From: Nitricoxidireducens sp046726235
GTDB taxonomy: Bacteria; Pseudomonadota; Gammaproteobacteria; Burkholderiales; Rhodocyclaceae
DNA: 64,000 bases
Direction of reading: 5' to 3'
Assembly: GCA_046726235.1 (NCBI GenBank)
Contig: JBKPAD010000007.1
Coordinates: 62,001-126,000, forward strand
Shown here piece by piece: positions 51,359-63,409 of this stretch. Position 1 is the stretch's first letter. The number at the start of each line of letters is the position of its first letter. The translations under genes and the position numbers were made by a program. The notes beneath the pieces were generated by a model. The model ran no database searches. It worked only from the letters and a program-made list of their open reading frames with translations, and was not told where the DNA came from.

Positions 51359-52996
51359 TCATGCCTTGCAGGCGGCGATCAGGCCGGCGGTCGAGCTGTC
51401 CAGCCCCTCAGCCGGCGTCTTGCCTTCGATGACCGGCAGCAGGCGGTTGGCGAGCTGCTTGCCGTACTCCACGCCCCACTGGTCGAAGGGATTGATGTTC
51501 CAGACCACGCTCTGCACGAACACCTTGTGTTCGTAGAGCGCGATCAGCGCGCCGAGCGTGCGCGGATCGAGTTGCGGCAGCAGCAGCGTTGTCGACGGCT
51601 GATTGCCCGGAAACACCTTGTATGGCGCGAGCCGCTCGGCGACGACCTCGGGGATGCGCGCGGCGAGCAGTTCCGCGCGCGCCTCGTCGAGCGTCTTGCC
51701 GCGCATCAGCGCCTCGCTCTGCGCGAAGCAGTTGGCGAGCAGCTTCGCATGGTGGCCCGGCAGGTCGAAGTCCGCCGTGCGGCAGGCGATGAACTCGCAG
51801 GGCACGAGGCGGCCGCCCTGGTGGATCAACTGGTAGAAGGCGTGCTGGCCGTTGGTGCCGGGCTCGCCCCACAGCACCGGGGCCGTCGCATGTTCGAGCG
51901 GCCGGCCGTCGCGATCGACCTGCTTGCCGTTCGATTCCATCTCGAGTTGCTGCAGGTAGCGCGGCAGGAGCCCAAGCGACTGGCTGTAGGGCAGCAGCGC
52001 GCGGTTGTCGGCGCCGAGGAAATTGACGTTCCAGATCTCGGTCAGCGCGAGCAGGCCGGGGAGGTTATCGAGCGCCGGCGCGGTGAAGAAGTGCTCATCC
52101 ATCGCGTGCGCGCCGGCGAGCAGCTCACGGAAATTCGCGCTGCCGACGGCGAGCGCCAGCGGCAAACCGATCGCCGACCACAGCGAATAGCGGCCGCCGA
52201 CCCAGTCCCAGAATTCGAAGGCATTCTGCGGATCGATGCCGAAGCGCTCGACCTCGGTGAGGTTGGTCGACACGGCGACGAAGTGGCGTGCCACCGCGCC
52301 GTCGCCGAGCTCGCGCACCAGCCACTGGCGCGCCGACCAGGCGTTCTGCATCGTCTCCTGCGTGGTGAAGGTCTTGCTGGCGATGATGAACAGCGTCGTG
52401 CGCGGCTGCAGGCTTGCCAGGGTGGTCGCCAGGTCGGCGCCGTCGAGGTTGGCGACGTAATGCACGCGCAATCCGGGGTGGCGATGGGCGGCCAGTGCCT
52501 GCGTCGCCATGCGTGGACCGAGGTCGGAACCGCCGATGCCGATGTTGACGACGTCGCTGATCGGCTCTCCCGTGGCGCCGCGCCAGTGGCTGCCGTGCAC
52601 GGCGTCGACGAAGCGCTCCATCTTTTCGAGCACCGCGCGCACGCCCGGCATGACGTCGCGGCCGTTGTGCAGGATGCCGCCGCGGCTGTTGCGCAGGGCG
52701 ATATGCAGCGCCGCGCGGCCTTCGGTGTGATTGATCGGCTCGCCGGCGCGCATGCGGCCGATCCAGCCGCTGACGTCGGCCGCGTGCCAGAGCGACTGCA
52801 GCAGCGCCATGGTCGCCGGCGTCACGCGTTGCTTCGAATAGTCGAGCAGCCAGTCGTTCCAGGTCGCCGAGAGCTGCTGGAAGCGCAGGGCGTCGGCCGC
52901 GAAGAGGTCGCGCAGGTGAACGCCGCGCATCTGCGCGGCATGCGCCGTCAGCGATTTCCAGGCCGGCGACGCAGTGGCAGGCGTGATCACAGCCAT
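51359..52996 (-). CDS. pgi: Glucose-6-phosphate isomerase
   Basis: The 545-residue enzyme interconverts glucose-6-phosphate and fructose-6-phosphate. Signatures are NIGIGGSDLGPRMA, VGGRYSLWSAIGLPLAL, and the C-terminal VVWNINPFDQWGVEYGKQLA. The start overlaps glgP by 10 bases. Placement inside the glycogen operon ties glucan turnover to central carbon flow. Confidence 0.97.
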   Translation of the reverse strand: MAVITPATASPAWKSLTAHAAQMRGVHLRDLFAADALRFQQLSATWNDWLLDYSKQRVTPATMALLQSLWHAADVSGWIGRMRAGEPINHTEGRAALHIALRNSRGGILHNGRDVMPGVRAVLEKMERFVDAVHGSHWRGATGEPISDVVNIGIGGSDLGPRMATQALAAHRHPGLRVHYVANLDGADLATTLASLQPRTTLFIIASKTFTTQETMQNAWSARQWLVRELGDGAVARHFVAVSTNLTEVERFGIDPQNAFEFWDWVGGRYSLWSAIGLPLALAVGSANFRELLAGAHAMDEHFFTAPALDNLPGLLALTEIWNVNFLGADNRALLPYSQSLGLLPRYLQQLEMESNGKQVDRDGRPLEHATAPVLWGEPGTNGQHAFYQLIHQGGRLVPCEFIACRTADFDLPGHHAKLLANCFAQSEALMRGKTLDEARAELLAARIPEVVAERLAPYKVFPGNQPSTTLLLPQLDPRTLGALIALYEHKVFVQSVVWNINPFDQWGVEYGKQLANRLLPVIEGKTPAEGLDSSTAGLIAACKA

Positions 52997-55554
52997 AGCA
53001 TCATGCCCATCTCGAACGGATGGGTCAGCAGTTCGTGGGAGGGGAAGACGCGGATGCGATATTCGATCTTGCCGCAGACCTCGGGCGTCAGGTCGAGGGC
53101 GAACAGGCTCTCGCCTTCGCCGCACGGCCCTTGGTACTCGAGGCGGAAGCGCCGCGGCCGCCGCGAGCGCGCGCTCGCGTTCGGCCGGCCGAACAGCATC
53201 TCGACGGTGACGTCGGAAGCGGTCAGGCGGTCGAGGCGCACGGCGACCTCGATGCGCATGCCTTCGCCGAAGCCGATGCGCTTCTTCGGGTTGTCGATGC
53301 GGCGCAGGGCGACGTTCGACCATGCCTTGCGCACGCGGGCCTTCCAGTCGGCGAGCGCGCGCGCGCCGGCGAACCCGTCGGTGCTGTAGCGCGACCATTG
53401 CCGCGCGGCCGGCGCGTAGAAGCGGTTGATGTACTCGCCGACCATGCGCGCCGAGTTGAAGCGCGGCGTGATCGACGCGATCGAACGCTTCGCCATCGCC
53501 ACCCAGCCGGGCGAATAGCCCATCGGGCCGCGGTCGTAATACAGCGGCGCCACCTTGTCCTGCAGGATCTCGTAGAGCGCGCGCGCCTCTTCCTGGTCGC
53601 GGCGCGGATCCTCGACGGCGCCCGAGGTGTTGACGGGCTTGATGCCCCAGCCGTTCTCCATGCCGAGCCGGTCGTCGCAGCTTTCGCCCCACCAGCCGTC
53701 GAGCACCGAGAGGTTGATGACGCCGTTCAGCGCCGCCTTCATGCCCGAGGTGCCCGAGGCTTCGAGCGGATAGACCGGGTTGTTGAGCCAGACGTCGACG
53801 CCGGCGACCAGGCGCCGCGCCAGATGCAGGTCGTAGCCTTCGACGATCAGGATACGGCCGATGAAGTCCGGCATCGCCGCGACCTCGCTGATGCGGCGGA
53901 TCATCTCCTGGCCCGGCCGGTCGGCCGGGTGAGCCTTGCCGGCGAAGACGAAGATCACCGGACGCTCCGGGTCGCAGAGGATCTCGCGCAGCCAGTCGAG
54001 GTTCTGGAACAGCATCGTGGCGCGCTTGTAGGTCGCGAAGCGGCGCGCGAAGCCGACCGTCAGCACGTTCGGATTGTTGGGATCGGCGAAGCGCAGCAGG
54101 CGGTCGAGGTGGGCCTGCGAGCCGAGGTTGCGATCGTATTGGTGGCTGATGCGGTTGCGCAGCAGGTGCAGCATGCCGGCCTTGATCGACTGGCGCACGC
54201 TCCAGAAGACGTGGTCGGGAATGTTGTGGATGCCTTCCCAGCACTGCACGTCGGTCAGGCGCTGGCTCCAGCCGGCGCCGAGCGTGCGGTCGAAGGTGTC
54301 GTGCCAGAGGTCGGAGAGGAAGGTCGGCACATGGACGCCGTTGGTGACGTAGTCCATCGGGTTGTCTTCGGGCTCGATCTGCGGCCACAGGTAGGCCGAA
54401 ACCTGCGACGAGACTTCGCCGTGGATGCGCGAGACGCCGTTCTGGTGGCGCGAGCCGCGGATCGCCAGCGCCGTCATGTTGAACTCCGACGAGTCGGGCG
54501 AACGGCCCATCTGCAGCAGCGTCTCGACGTCGGTGCCGATCTCGCGGCAGAGGCCGTCGAAGTAGCGGCGCACCATGTCCTCGGCGAAGTGGTCGTGCCC
54601 CGCCGGCACCACGGTGTGCGTCGTGAACACGGTGTTGCAGGCGACGGCCTCGAGCGCCGTCGACAGGTCGAGCCCGGTGCCCACCAGCTCGCGCACGCGC
54701 TCGACGATGAGGAAGGCGGCGTGGCCCTCGTTGATGTGCCAGACGGTCGGCTTGATGCCCATCTCGGTGAGCGCGCGCACGCCGCCGATGCCGAGCAGGA
54801 TCTCCTGCTCGATGCGCGTGGTGCGGTCGCCGCCATAGAGCCGGTGCGCGATGTCGCGGTCGTGGGCGCTGTTCTCCTCGAGGTCGGTGTCCAGCAGGTA
54901 GAGCGAAATGTGGCCGACGCGCGTCTTCCAGACCTTGGCCGCAACGTCGCGGCCCGGCATCGGCACCTTGACCTTGAGCTCCGTTTCATCGGCGCGCAGC
55001 ACCGGCGAGATCGGCAGGTCCTCGAAATCGGTGTCGTGGTACTCGGCGTGCTGGCGGCCCTCGGCGTCGATCGACTGCAGGAAGTAGCCCTGGCGATAGA
55101 GCAGTCCGACGCCGACGAAGGGCAGGTTCAGGTCGCTCGCCGTCTTGCAGTGGTCGCCGGCGAGGATGCCGAGGCCGCCGGAGTAGATCGGCAGGCTTTC
55201 GTGGAAGCCGAACTCGGCGCAGAAGTAGGCGACGAGCTCGCCGTCGGGCAGGTGCGGCCCGTGCTCGCGGCGCGGTGCCGTGTTGTAGGTGTCGTAGGCG
55301 GAGAGGACGCGCGCCAGCGCGCCGAGGAAGACCGGATCCTCGGCGGCCTCGTCGAGGCGGTGCTGGTCGATGCGCTTGAGCGCGGCCTTCGGGCTGTGGC
55401 CGACGGCGCCCCAAAGCTTGTTGCCGAGGCGCACAAACAGGTCGCGCGTCGGGCGGTCCCAGCTGTACCAGAGATTGTTGGCGAGTTCGTCGAGCCGGGC
55501 GAGCCGTTCGGGGAGCCGCGGATTCACTTCGAGTTGGTAGCGCGTGCCAGCCAT
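52987..55554 (-). CDS. glgP: Alpha-glucan phosphorylase, DUF3417-containing type
   Basis: The 855-residue GT35 enzyme releases glucose-1-phosphate from alpha-glucans. It has an N-terminal DUF3417 region (LDELANNLWYSWDRPTRDLF) and the PLP-binding Lys in EASGTSGMKAALNGVIN. It belongs to the branch seen in Thermotoga and many soil bacteria rather than to E. coli GlgP. The ATG at 55554 (MAGTRYQLEVNP) is chosen because the further N-terminal extension has no family match. Confidence 0.95.
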   Translation of the reverse strand: MAGTRYQLEVNPRLPERLARLDELANNLWYSWDRPTRDLFVRLGNKLWGAVGHSPKAALKRIDQHRLDEAAEDPVFLGALARVLSAYDTYNTAPRREHGPHLPDGELVAYFCAEFGFHESLPIYSGGLGILAGDHCKTASDLNLPFVGVGLLYRQGYFLQSIDAEGRQHAEYHDTDFEDLPISPVLRADETELKVKVPMPGRDVAAKVWKTRVGHISLYLLDTDLEENSAHDRDIAHRLYGGDRTTRIEQEILLGIGGVRALTEMGIKPTVWHINEGHAAFLIVERVRELVGTGLDLSTALEAVACNTVFTTHTVVPAGHDHFAEDMVRRYFDGLCREIGTDVETLLQMGRSPDSSEFNMTALAIRGSRHQNGVSRIHGEVSSQVSAYLWPQIEPEDNPMDYVTNGVHVPTFLSDLWHDTFDRTLGAGWSQRLTDVQCWEGIHNIPDHVFWSVRQSIKAGMLHLLRNRISHQYDRNLGSQAHLDRLLRFADPNNPNVLTVGFARRFATYKRATMLFQNLDWLREILCDPERPVIFVFAGKAHPADRPGQEMIRRISEVAAMPDFIGRILIVEGYDLHLARRLVAGVDVWLNNPVYPLEASGTSGMKAALNGVINLSVLDGWWGESCDDRLGMENGWGIKPVNTSGAVEDPRRDQEEARALYEILQDKVAPLYYDRGPMGYSPGWVAMAKRSIASITPRFNSARMVGEYINRFYAPAARQWSRYSTDGFAGARALADWKARVRKAWSNVALRRIDNPKKRIGFGEGMRIEVAVRLDRLTASDVTVEMLFGRPNASARSRRPRRFRLEYQGPCGEGESLFALDLTPEVCGKIEYRIRVFPSHELLTHPFEMGMMLWL

Positions 55555-55588
55555 GTTGTTTTTCTCTCCAGGGTCTTGGGGGGGAATT

Positions 55589-57601
55589 CTACGCCGCGAG
55601 CGGAGCCGACTCGATGCCGATGTCAAGCTCTGCATCGCCGTCGATCGGCCATATCAAAAGGATCTCGACCGCCTGCATGATCTTCTCGAAGCCGGCTTCC
55701 GACTGCGACACCGTGTGGTGCGGTCGCGCCACGACGCGTATCGGCGCGCTCGCCGTCAGCACCAGGCTTCCGCCTAGCACGCCGTCCTCGAGCGCCAGCC
55801 GTTTCGCCGGCAGGTCCAGAATCTGGCCGAAGCCGCAGGGGATGCTGCCGTCCTCGAGCACGTAGCGACCGGCATAGCCGTCGCAGCTCGGCATGGCGAC
55901 ATTGATGCGGATTTCGCAGCGGCCCTTCAGTCCCGAGGCGCGATACCGTGCCGAGAGCCGCATGCCGTCGAGCACGAAAGTCTTTGCGATGCGTCCATCG
56001 TCGACCGCCGCCTCGAAGCTTGCGGCCGCCGTCTCGCGGTACTCGCTGACCGGCCGCAACACGCCGTCGGGGCGCAGCCAGCATTCCTCGAACATGCCGC
56101 GCGGCCGCGTGTCGGGCTCGAGGTCCTCGGGCGAGATCTCGTGGCGGAAGGCGACGCGGTCGTGCGCCGAGGCGATGCCGGCCTGCGGTGCGCCGTGGTG
56201 CTGCTCCTGCTGGCGGGCGGCGATCAGCTTGTCGTGATAGCCCTCTTCATAGTGGCGCAGCGTGTCGCCGAAGTTGTGCAGCAGGCGATAGTCGGAAAGC
56301 TCGACGACGCAGGCATCGCCGTCGGCCTGGATCACCGCCTGCATCGGTCCGCTGCGCAGGAATATCTCCGTGTGGCCGTCGTGGTCCAGGTCCGCGCGAT
56401 CGAGTGCCGGGCGCGGCGCGAGACGATCGAGGCCGGTTTCCAGCTCGAGCAGGTTGTTCCAGATCGCACGCCGCAAGTGCGGCAGGTAGAGGCCGCCGAA
56501 CAGGCCGTGCCAGAAGGCGTCATTGGCCTGCGCGCGATGTAGCTGCTCCTGCATCGCCGGAGTGCGCTTGCGCTCCGGTAATGCCGCGAGGCGGCCCGAG
56601 ACCTCGAGCATGCGCTTGTGCATCCAGTTGGATTCCGGATAGCGCATGAAGAAGTTGCGCCAAATGCCGCCGCGCAGGAAAGGCTTGCGCGCTTCGTAGT
56701 GGCCGCCATGCTTCTCCTGCTCGACGAGGCCGTGGAAGGTGCGCGCCGCCGCCGCCGGCAGCGTCCATTCGTTCATCTCGATGTAGGAAGTCGTCGGCAG
56801 GTAGACGACGCCGCGCGTCGGATGCTCGCGGTGCACGTCGTCGAAATGCCCGGTGCGGATCAGCTTCGAGCGCAGCACGCCCTCGATGAACTGCCGCAGC
56901 CAGCCCTGTTCATAGACCCAGGCATAGGTCTCGGGCCAGATGCCGAACTTCTCGATGTCGTCGAAGTAAATCGCCGCGCGCTGGCCATGCTGCGCCTGGT
57001 GCTCGAGCCAGCCGACGACCTCGTGTGCGGGAGAGAAAGGAAAGCGGTAGCGCGCCTGCTCAGAGATCGGGAACAGGTCGAGCGTGCGGCCGTCCTCCTC
57101 GGTGGTGAAGTAGCTGTCGAGCTTTCCCGCCGGCTCGCCGGCGCAGAGGAAGTGGTAGTCGTCTACGGCGACGTACTTGATGCCGGTCTCGGCGAGCGCC
57201 GTCACGACCGAGGATTCCCAGACGCGCTCCGTCAGCCAGGCGCCGCGCGGACGCACGCCGTAGCGGCGCTCGATTTTGTCCGACAGCGTGTTGATCTGCG
57301 TGACGCGATCGCGGTGCGGGATCGCCGCCAGCACCGGCTCGCAGTCGCCCGAGCCGAACCACTCGACCTGGCCGCGGCGCGTCATCATCGCCAGCCGCGC
57401 CATGTCGTCGGGCCAGCGGCGTTCGAGCTCGTCGAGCAGCCAGCCCGAGAAATGCACGCTGAAACGGAAGTCCGGATAGGCCTCGAGCGTCTGCAGGAAC
57501 ATCCGGTAGCAACGCAGGTGCGCGTCCTCGATGACCTCGGGAAAGTTGCCGACTGGCTGGTGGGCGTGGACGCCGAAGAGCAGGGTGATGGGTTGGGTCA
57601 T
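55589..57601 (-). CDS. GH57 4-alpha-glucanotransferase/alpha-amylase
   Basis: The 670-residue enzyme has the GH57 start LLFGVHAHQPVGNFPEV, the nucleophile Glu in WLTERVWESS and the acid Asp in YFDDIEKFGIWPE. DUF1925- and DUF1926-type beta domains follow to the end. This layout is that of archaeal 4-alpha-glucanotransferases. It probably transfers or hydrolyses alpha-1,4-glucan chains in the cytoplasm (no signal peptide). It lies upstream of glgP on the same strand; the gap to the preceding GH57 gene holds the structured repeat. Confidence 0.92.
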   Translation of the reverse strand: MTQPITLLFGVHAHQPVGNFPEVIEDAHLRCYRMFLQTLEAYPDFRFSVHFSGWLLDELERRWPDDMARLAMMTRRGQVEWFGSGDCEPVLAAIPHRDRVTQINTLSDKIERRYGVRPRGAWLTERVWESSVVTALAETGIKYVAVDDYHFLCAGEPAGKLDSYFTTEEDGRTLDLFPISEQARYRFPFSPAHEVVGWLEHQAQHGQRAAIYFDDIEKFGIWPETYAWVYEQGWLRQFIEGVLRSKLIRTGHFDDVHREHPTRGVVYLPTTSYIEMNEWTLPAAAARTFHGLVEQEKHGGHYEARKPFLRGGIWRNFFMRYPESNWMHKRMLEVSGRLAALPERKRTPAMQEQLHRAQANDAFWHGLFGGLYLPHLRRAIWNNLLELETGLDRLAPRPALDRADLDHDGHTEIFLRSGPMQAVIQADGDACVVELSDYRLLHNFGDTLRHYEEGYHDKLIAARQQEQHHGAPQAGIASAHDRVAFRHEISPEDLEPDTRPRGMFEECWLRPDGVLRPVSEYRETAAASFEAAVDDGRIAKTFVLDGMRLSARYRASGLKGRCEIRINVAMPSCDGYAGRYVLEDGSIPCGFGQILDLPAKRLALEDGVLGGSLVLTASAPIRVVARPHHTVSQSEAGFEKIMQAVEILLIWPIDGDAELDIGIESAPLAA

Positions 57602-57648
57602 GGAATGTTTTGGTTGCTTACTATTTGTTCCCGTATTGAAGTCCGCGG

Positions 57649-57896
57649 GCTCGGGCCGCCGGGGTGCTCTGCTGCGCTTCGTGTCCCCCGGATCGTGCTG
57701 CGCACGCTCCTCCTTTACCTACGCGCAGCAGAGCACCCCACCGTCCCGAGCGGTGACGCCTTGCCTCTTTGGAGGCAAAGAACCACTGGCGTATCCGGCC
57801 AAGGATGGCGGGTGTCCGACTCCGCAGGTAAAGGAGGAGGACGGGGCGAGGCCCCGTCCGGGGGACACGGAGGAGTCGGACACCAGCCGTCCTTGG
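57649..57896 (+). repeat. Dispersed structured intergenic repeat, copy 2
   Basis: This fills most of the 327-base gap between the two GH57 genes. Stem A pairs 57661-57677 with 57723-57739, extended by GCTCGGG at 57649 and CCCGAGC at 57745. Stem C pairs 57799-57823 with 57872-57896 with one mismatch. Loop segments 57680-57692 and 57707-57720 are perfect complements of 57857-57869 and 57826-57839. A small hairpin, TTGCCTC-TTTG-GAGGCAA, lies at 57761-57778. Four base pairs differ from copy 1 by changes on both sides that keep pairing. It lies inside an otherwise co-directional operon, so it could affect readthrough or mRNA processing. Confidence 0.87.
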
Positions 57897-57928
57897 CGCA
57901 CAGACGGCCGATCCATCGGGAGGCTTTC

Positions 57929-59629
57929 TCACGTCGCCCTCCGCATCGTCCCGTCGCCGGCGGCGCTGTCGCTGCCGGCCGACAGCGGCACGTCGAGTTG
58001 CGTCGGCACGGGGAGCTTGAGCAGCCGGTAGAGGCTGGCGAGGTTGTGGCGGAACAACTCGTCGAAGCTGGCGACGGCCTGCGAGGGGTTGTAGTCGCCG
58101 AACCACCAGAACCAGTCGGAGCTTTCGCAAACGGCGAGTTGCGCCTCGGCGGCGCGCGCTTCGTCGGGGGAGAGGCGGCCGCTGCCGACGACGAGGTCGT
58201 AGCCCTGCTTGGCGGCGCAGAGCAGATCCCAGGCGCGGTTCTTGTCCGCGTCGCCGATCCAGGTCGACAGCGTGCCGTAGACCCAGCTCCCCGCCGTCAG
58301 GCGCGGCAGGGTCGTGCGCGCCGGCGGCGTCGGGCGCGCGAGGATGTCGGCGTAGGTCGTGGTGCGGATCGTCGGATGCGTCTCGAGCAGCGCGTAGAGG
58401 TCGTCGAAGAAATAGTAGGCGTTGTACGGGTAGTGCTCCCAGGCGTTCTCGCCGTCGAGCACGACGCCGACGATGGGCGTTTCGCCCGGCGGGGCGTCGG
58501 CGGCGATCAGCTCGAGCTGGCTGACGAAGTGTCGCGCCGCGTCGCGGCCATGCCACTTCGCGTATTCGAAGCCGATCAGGTCGGACAGGCGCTCGTCGCG
58601 GAAGAACAGCGCCGGGCCGTCGGTGCCGGCGAGCTGCCAGGGACGATAGGCGGCGCGCGCCGTCGGCAGTCCGGCGGCATGCAGGCTGTTCCTCAGCACG
58701 CCTTCGCCGCTTGCGAGCCAGCGGCAGCCGTGCTCGGCCAGCACCGAGACGAACGGCGCCGAGACGGCGCCTTCCGCGGGCCACATGCCGGCGGGAGGCT
58801 CGCCGAAGCGGCTGGCGTGGCTGGTCTTGGCGCGCTCGACGTGCGCTTCGAGGCGCGAGCGTCCGCCCGGGTAGCCGGTAGCCTGCGGCAGCACGGCGGT
58901 CGGCAGGCTCGCGCGCGCGGCGGCGAAGTCGAGCAGCAGCGGGCCGAGCGGATGCGTGTGCGGCGTCGCCGAAACCTCGATCTGGCCGCGCTCCATCAAT
59001 GCACGATAGCGCGGCACGAGGCCCTTGAGCGTCCTGCCGATCCAGTCGAGCAGGTTGCGGCGGTCCTCGATGTCGAAGCCCTGTCCCTTGCTGAGGAGGT
59101 CGACCAGCAGCACTTCCTTGCGCCGTTCGGTCTCGCCAGACCAGGCGAGGAAATACCAGGTGATGAGGTCGGCGAAATAGGCGCCCGAGAGATACGCGAG
59201 CTCGGCCTCGCCTTCCTTGGCGACCAGCCGATAGAGATTGTGCAGGCGCAGGTAGTGCGGGAACGGCGCCAGCATCGTGGTGTGGTTGCCGAGAAAGCAG
59301 GTCTTCAGCAGGAAGCGGCGTTCATCGAGGTCGAGGCGGTCGAGGTCGGGCTCGACGAGCAGCCGCAGCAGCGGATCGCGATAGTGGCCGGCGTCGATCT
59401 GCGCGCAATAGTCGTCGATCTGGTCGAGCAGCACGGGCACGAAATTGACGACGGCGCGGACCTTCGGATGGCGCTCGAGATGCGCCGCCATGTCGGTGTA
59501 GTCCTTGATCGCGTGCATCAGCACCCAGGGCAGCACGAACTCGCCCGGCCCCTCGCCGCGCGAGTGGTCGCGGTAGTCCGGCTGGTGCATGTGCCAGAGG
59601 AAGACGAGGTCGAGGTTGTGTCCCGGCAT
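57929..59629 (-). CDS. GH57 family amylase/amylopullulanase-type enzyme
   Basis: The 566-residue protein is a second GH57 enzyme, of another subfamily: it starts with LDLVFLWHMHQPDYRDHSRG, has the nucleophile-type Glu in AGMWPAEGAVSAPFV and the acid Asp in GVVLDGENAWEHYPYN. There is no signal peptide. It probably hydrolyses or rearranges alpha-glucans in the cytoplasm; amylase, amylopullulanase or branching activity cannot be told apart by reading. It follows glgC by 13 bases. Confidence 0.9.
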   Translation of the reverse strand: MPGHNLDLVFLWHMHQPDYRDHSRGEGPGEFVLPWVLMHAIKDYTDMAAHLERHPKVRAVVNFVPVLLDQIDDYCAQIDAGHYRDPLLRLLVEPDLDRLDLDERRFLLKTCFLGNHTTMLAPFPHYLRLHNLYRLVAKEGEAELAYLSGAYFADLITWYFLAWSGETERRKEVLLVDLLSKGQGFDIEDRRNLLDWIGRTLKGLVPRYRALMERGQIEVSATPHTHPLGPLLLDFAAARASLPTAVLPQATGYPGGRSRLEAHVERAKTSHASRFGEPPAGMWPAEGAVSAPFVSVLAEHGCRWLASGEGVLRNSLHAAGLPTARAAYRPWQLAGTDGPALFFRDERLSDLIGFEYAKWHGRDAARHFVSQLELIAADAPPGETPIVGVVLDGENAWEHYPYNAYYFFDDLYALLETHPTIRTTTYADILARPTPPARTTLPRLTAGSWVYGTLSTWIGDADKNRAWDLLCAAKQGYDLVVGSGRLSPDEARAAEAQLAVCESSDWFWWFGDYNPSQAVASFDELFRHNLASLYRLLKLPVPTQLDVPLSAGSDSAAGDGTMRRAT

Positions 59630-59642
59630 GGATTGAATTCGT

Positions 59643-60947
<1,305 letters not shown>

Positions 60948-60965
60948 GGGGGTCTCCTCCGTCGC

Positions 60966-60971
60966 TACAAT
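60966..60971 (+). promoter_or_regulatory. Putative -10 box for glgB
   Basis: TACAAT lies 25 bases before the glgB start, inside the 49-base gap between glgC and glgB. The glgC ribosome site sits in the same gap, so the divergent promoters must overlap the neighbouring gene. Confidence 0.4.
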
Positions 60972-60996
60972 AGCCGCAAATGGGGGCGCGTGGATA

Positions 60997-62926
<1,930 letters not shown>

Positions 62927-62937
<11 letters not shown>

Positions 62938-63298
62938 GGGCGCCGGCCGCCAGCAGGCGGTCGATCTCCGCCTCGGCGGCCGTCCAGTTCTCGAGTTCGC
63001 GCCCCGGCGCGAAGCCGTTGCGCTCCGCGATGTAGTACGCGGCCACCTCGACGTAGTAGCGGCGCTGCTCGGCCGTCACCGGATGGTGCTTGCGCGCAGG
63101 CGCGCCTGCCGGCCTGGCGGCCGCGGGCTTCGACGCCGCCTTCGGTTTCGCCGGGGTCTTCGGCTTGGCGGCGGCCTTCGCGGGCTTTTCCGCAGCGGGA
63201 GCGGCAGCCTTCTTCGGAGCCGCCGCTTTCTTGGCCGGCGCCGCCTTGGCCTTCGCCGGTGCGGCCTTCTTGGCGGCCGTCTTCGGTGCAGCTGGCAT
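62927..63298 (-). CDS. DUF2934 protein with Lys/Ala/Pro-rich histone H1-like tail
   Basis: The 123-residue protein has about 80 residues of Lys/Ala/Pro repeats (AAPAKAKAAPAKKAAAPKK), then a DUF2934 module (YYVEVAAYYIAERNGFAPG, ending with ENWTAAEAEIDRLLA). The tail resembles H1-like DNA-binding tails; the DUF2934 function is unknown. GGAGAGATGACG precedes the ATG at 63298, so I prefer it to the ATG 33 bases upstream. It lies downstream of glk on the same strand. Confidence 0.83.
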
Positions 63299-63409
63299 CG
63301 TCATCTCTCCTGTGAGTTTGTTTTGCATCAAATGGTTATGACTTCACGATATTTCACGCACGCCGCGAGGTCAAGGCTTGGTTCGACCGGCGCGGCTGCG
63401 AGGGGTGCT

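Noticed and set aside
57531..58031. A 166-codon open frame running through the second structured repeat
   Set aside because: Most of it is repeat sequence, its ends lie in two real genes read the other way, and a similar peptide can be read from copy 1. The fold, not the frame, is what is conserved.
63130..63290. Tandem DNA repeats
   Set aside because: The repetitive look comes from Lys/Ala/Pro codons of the DUF2934 protein tail; the unit is not regular at the DNA level.
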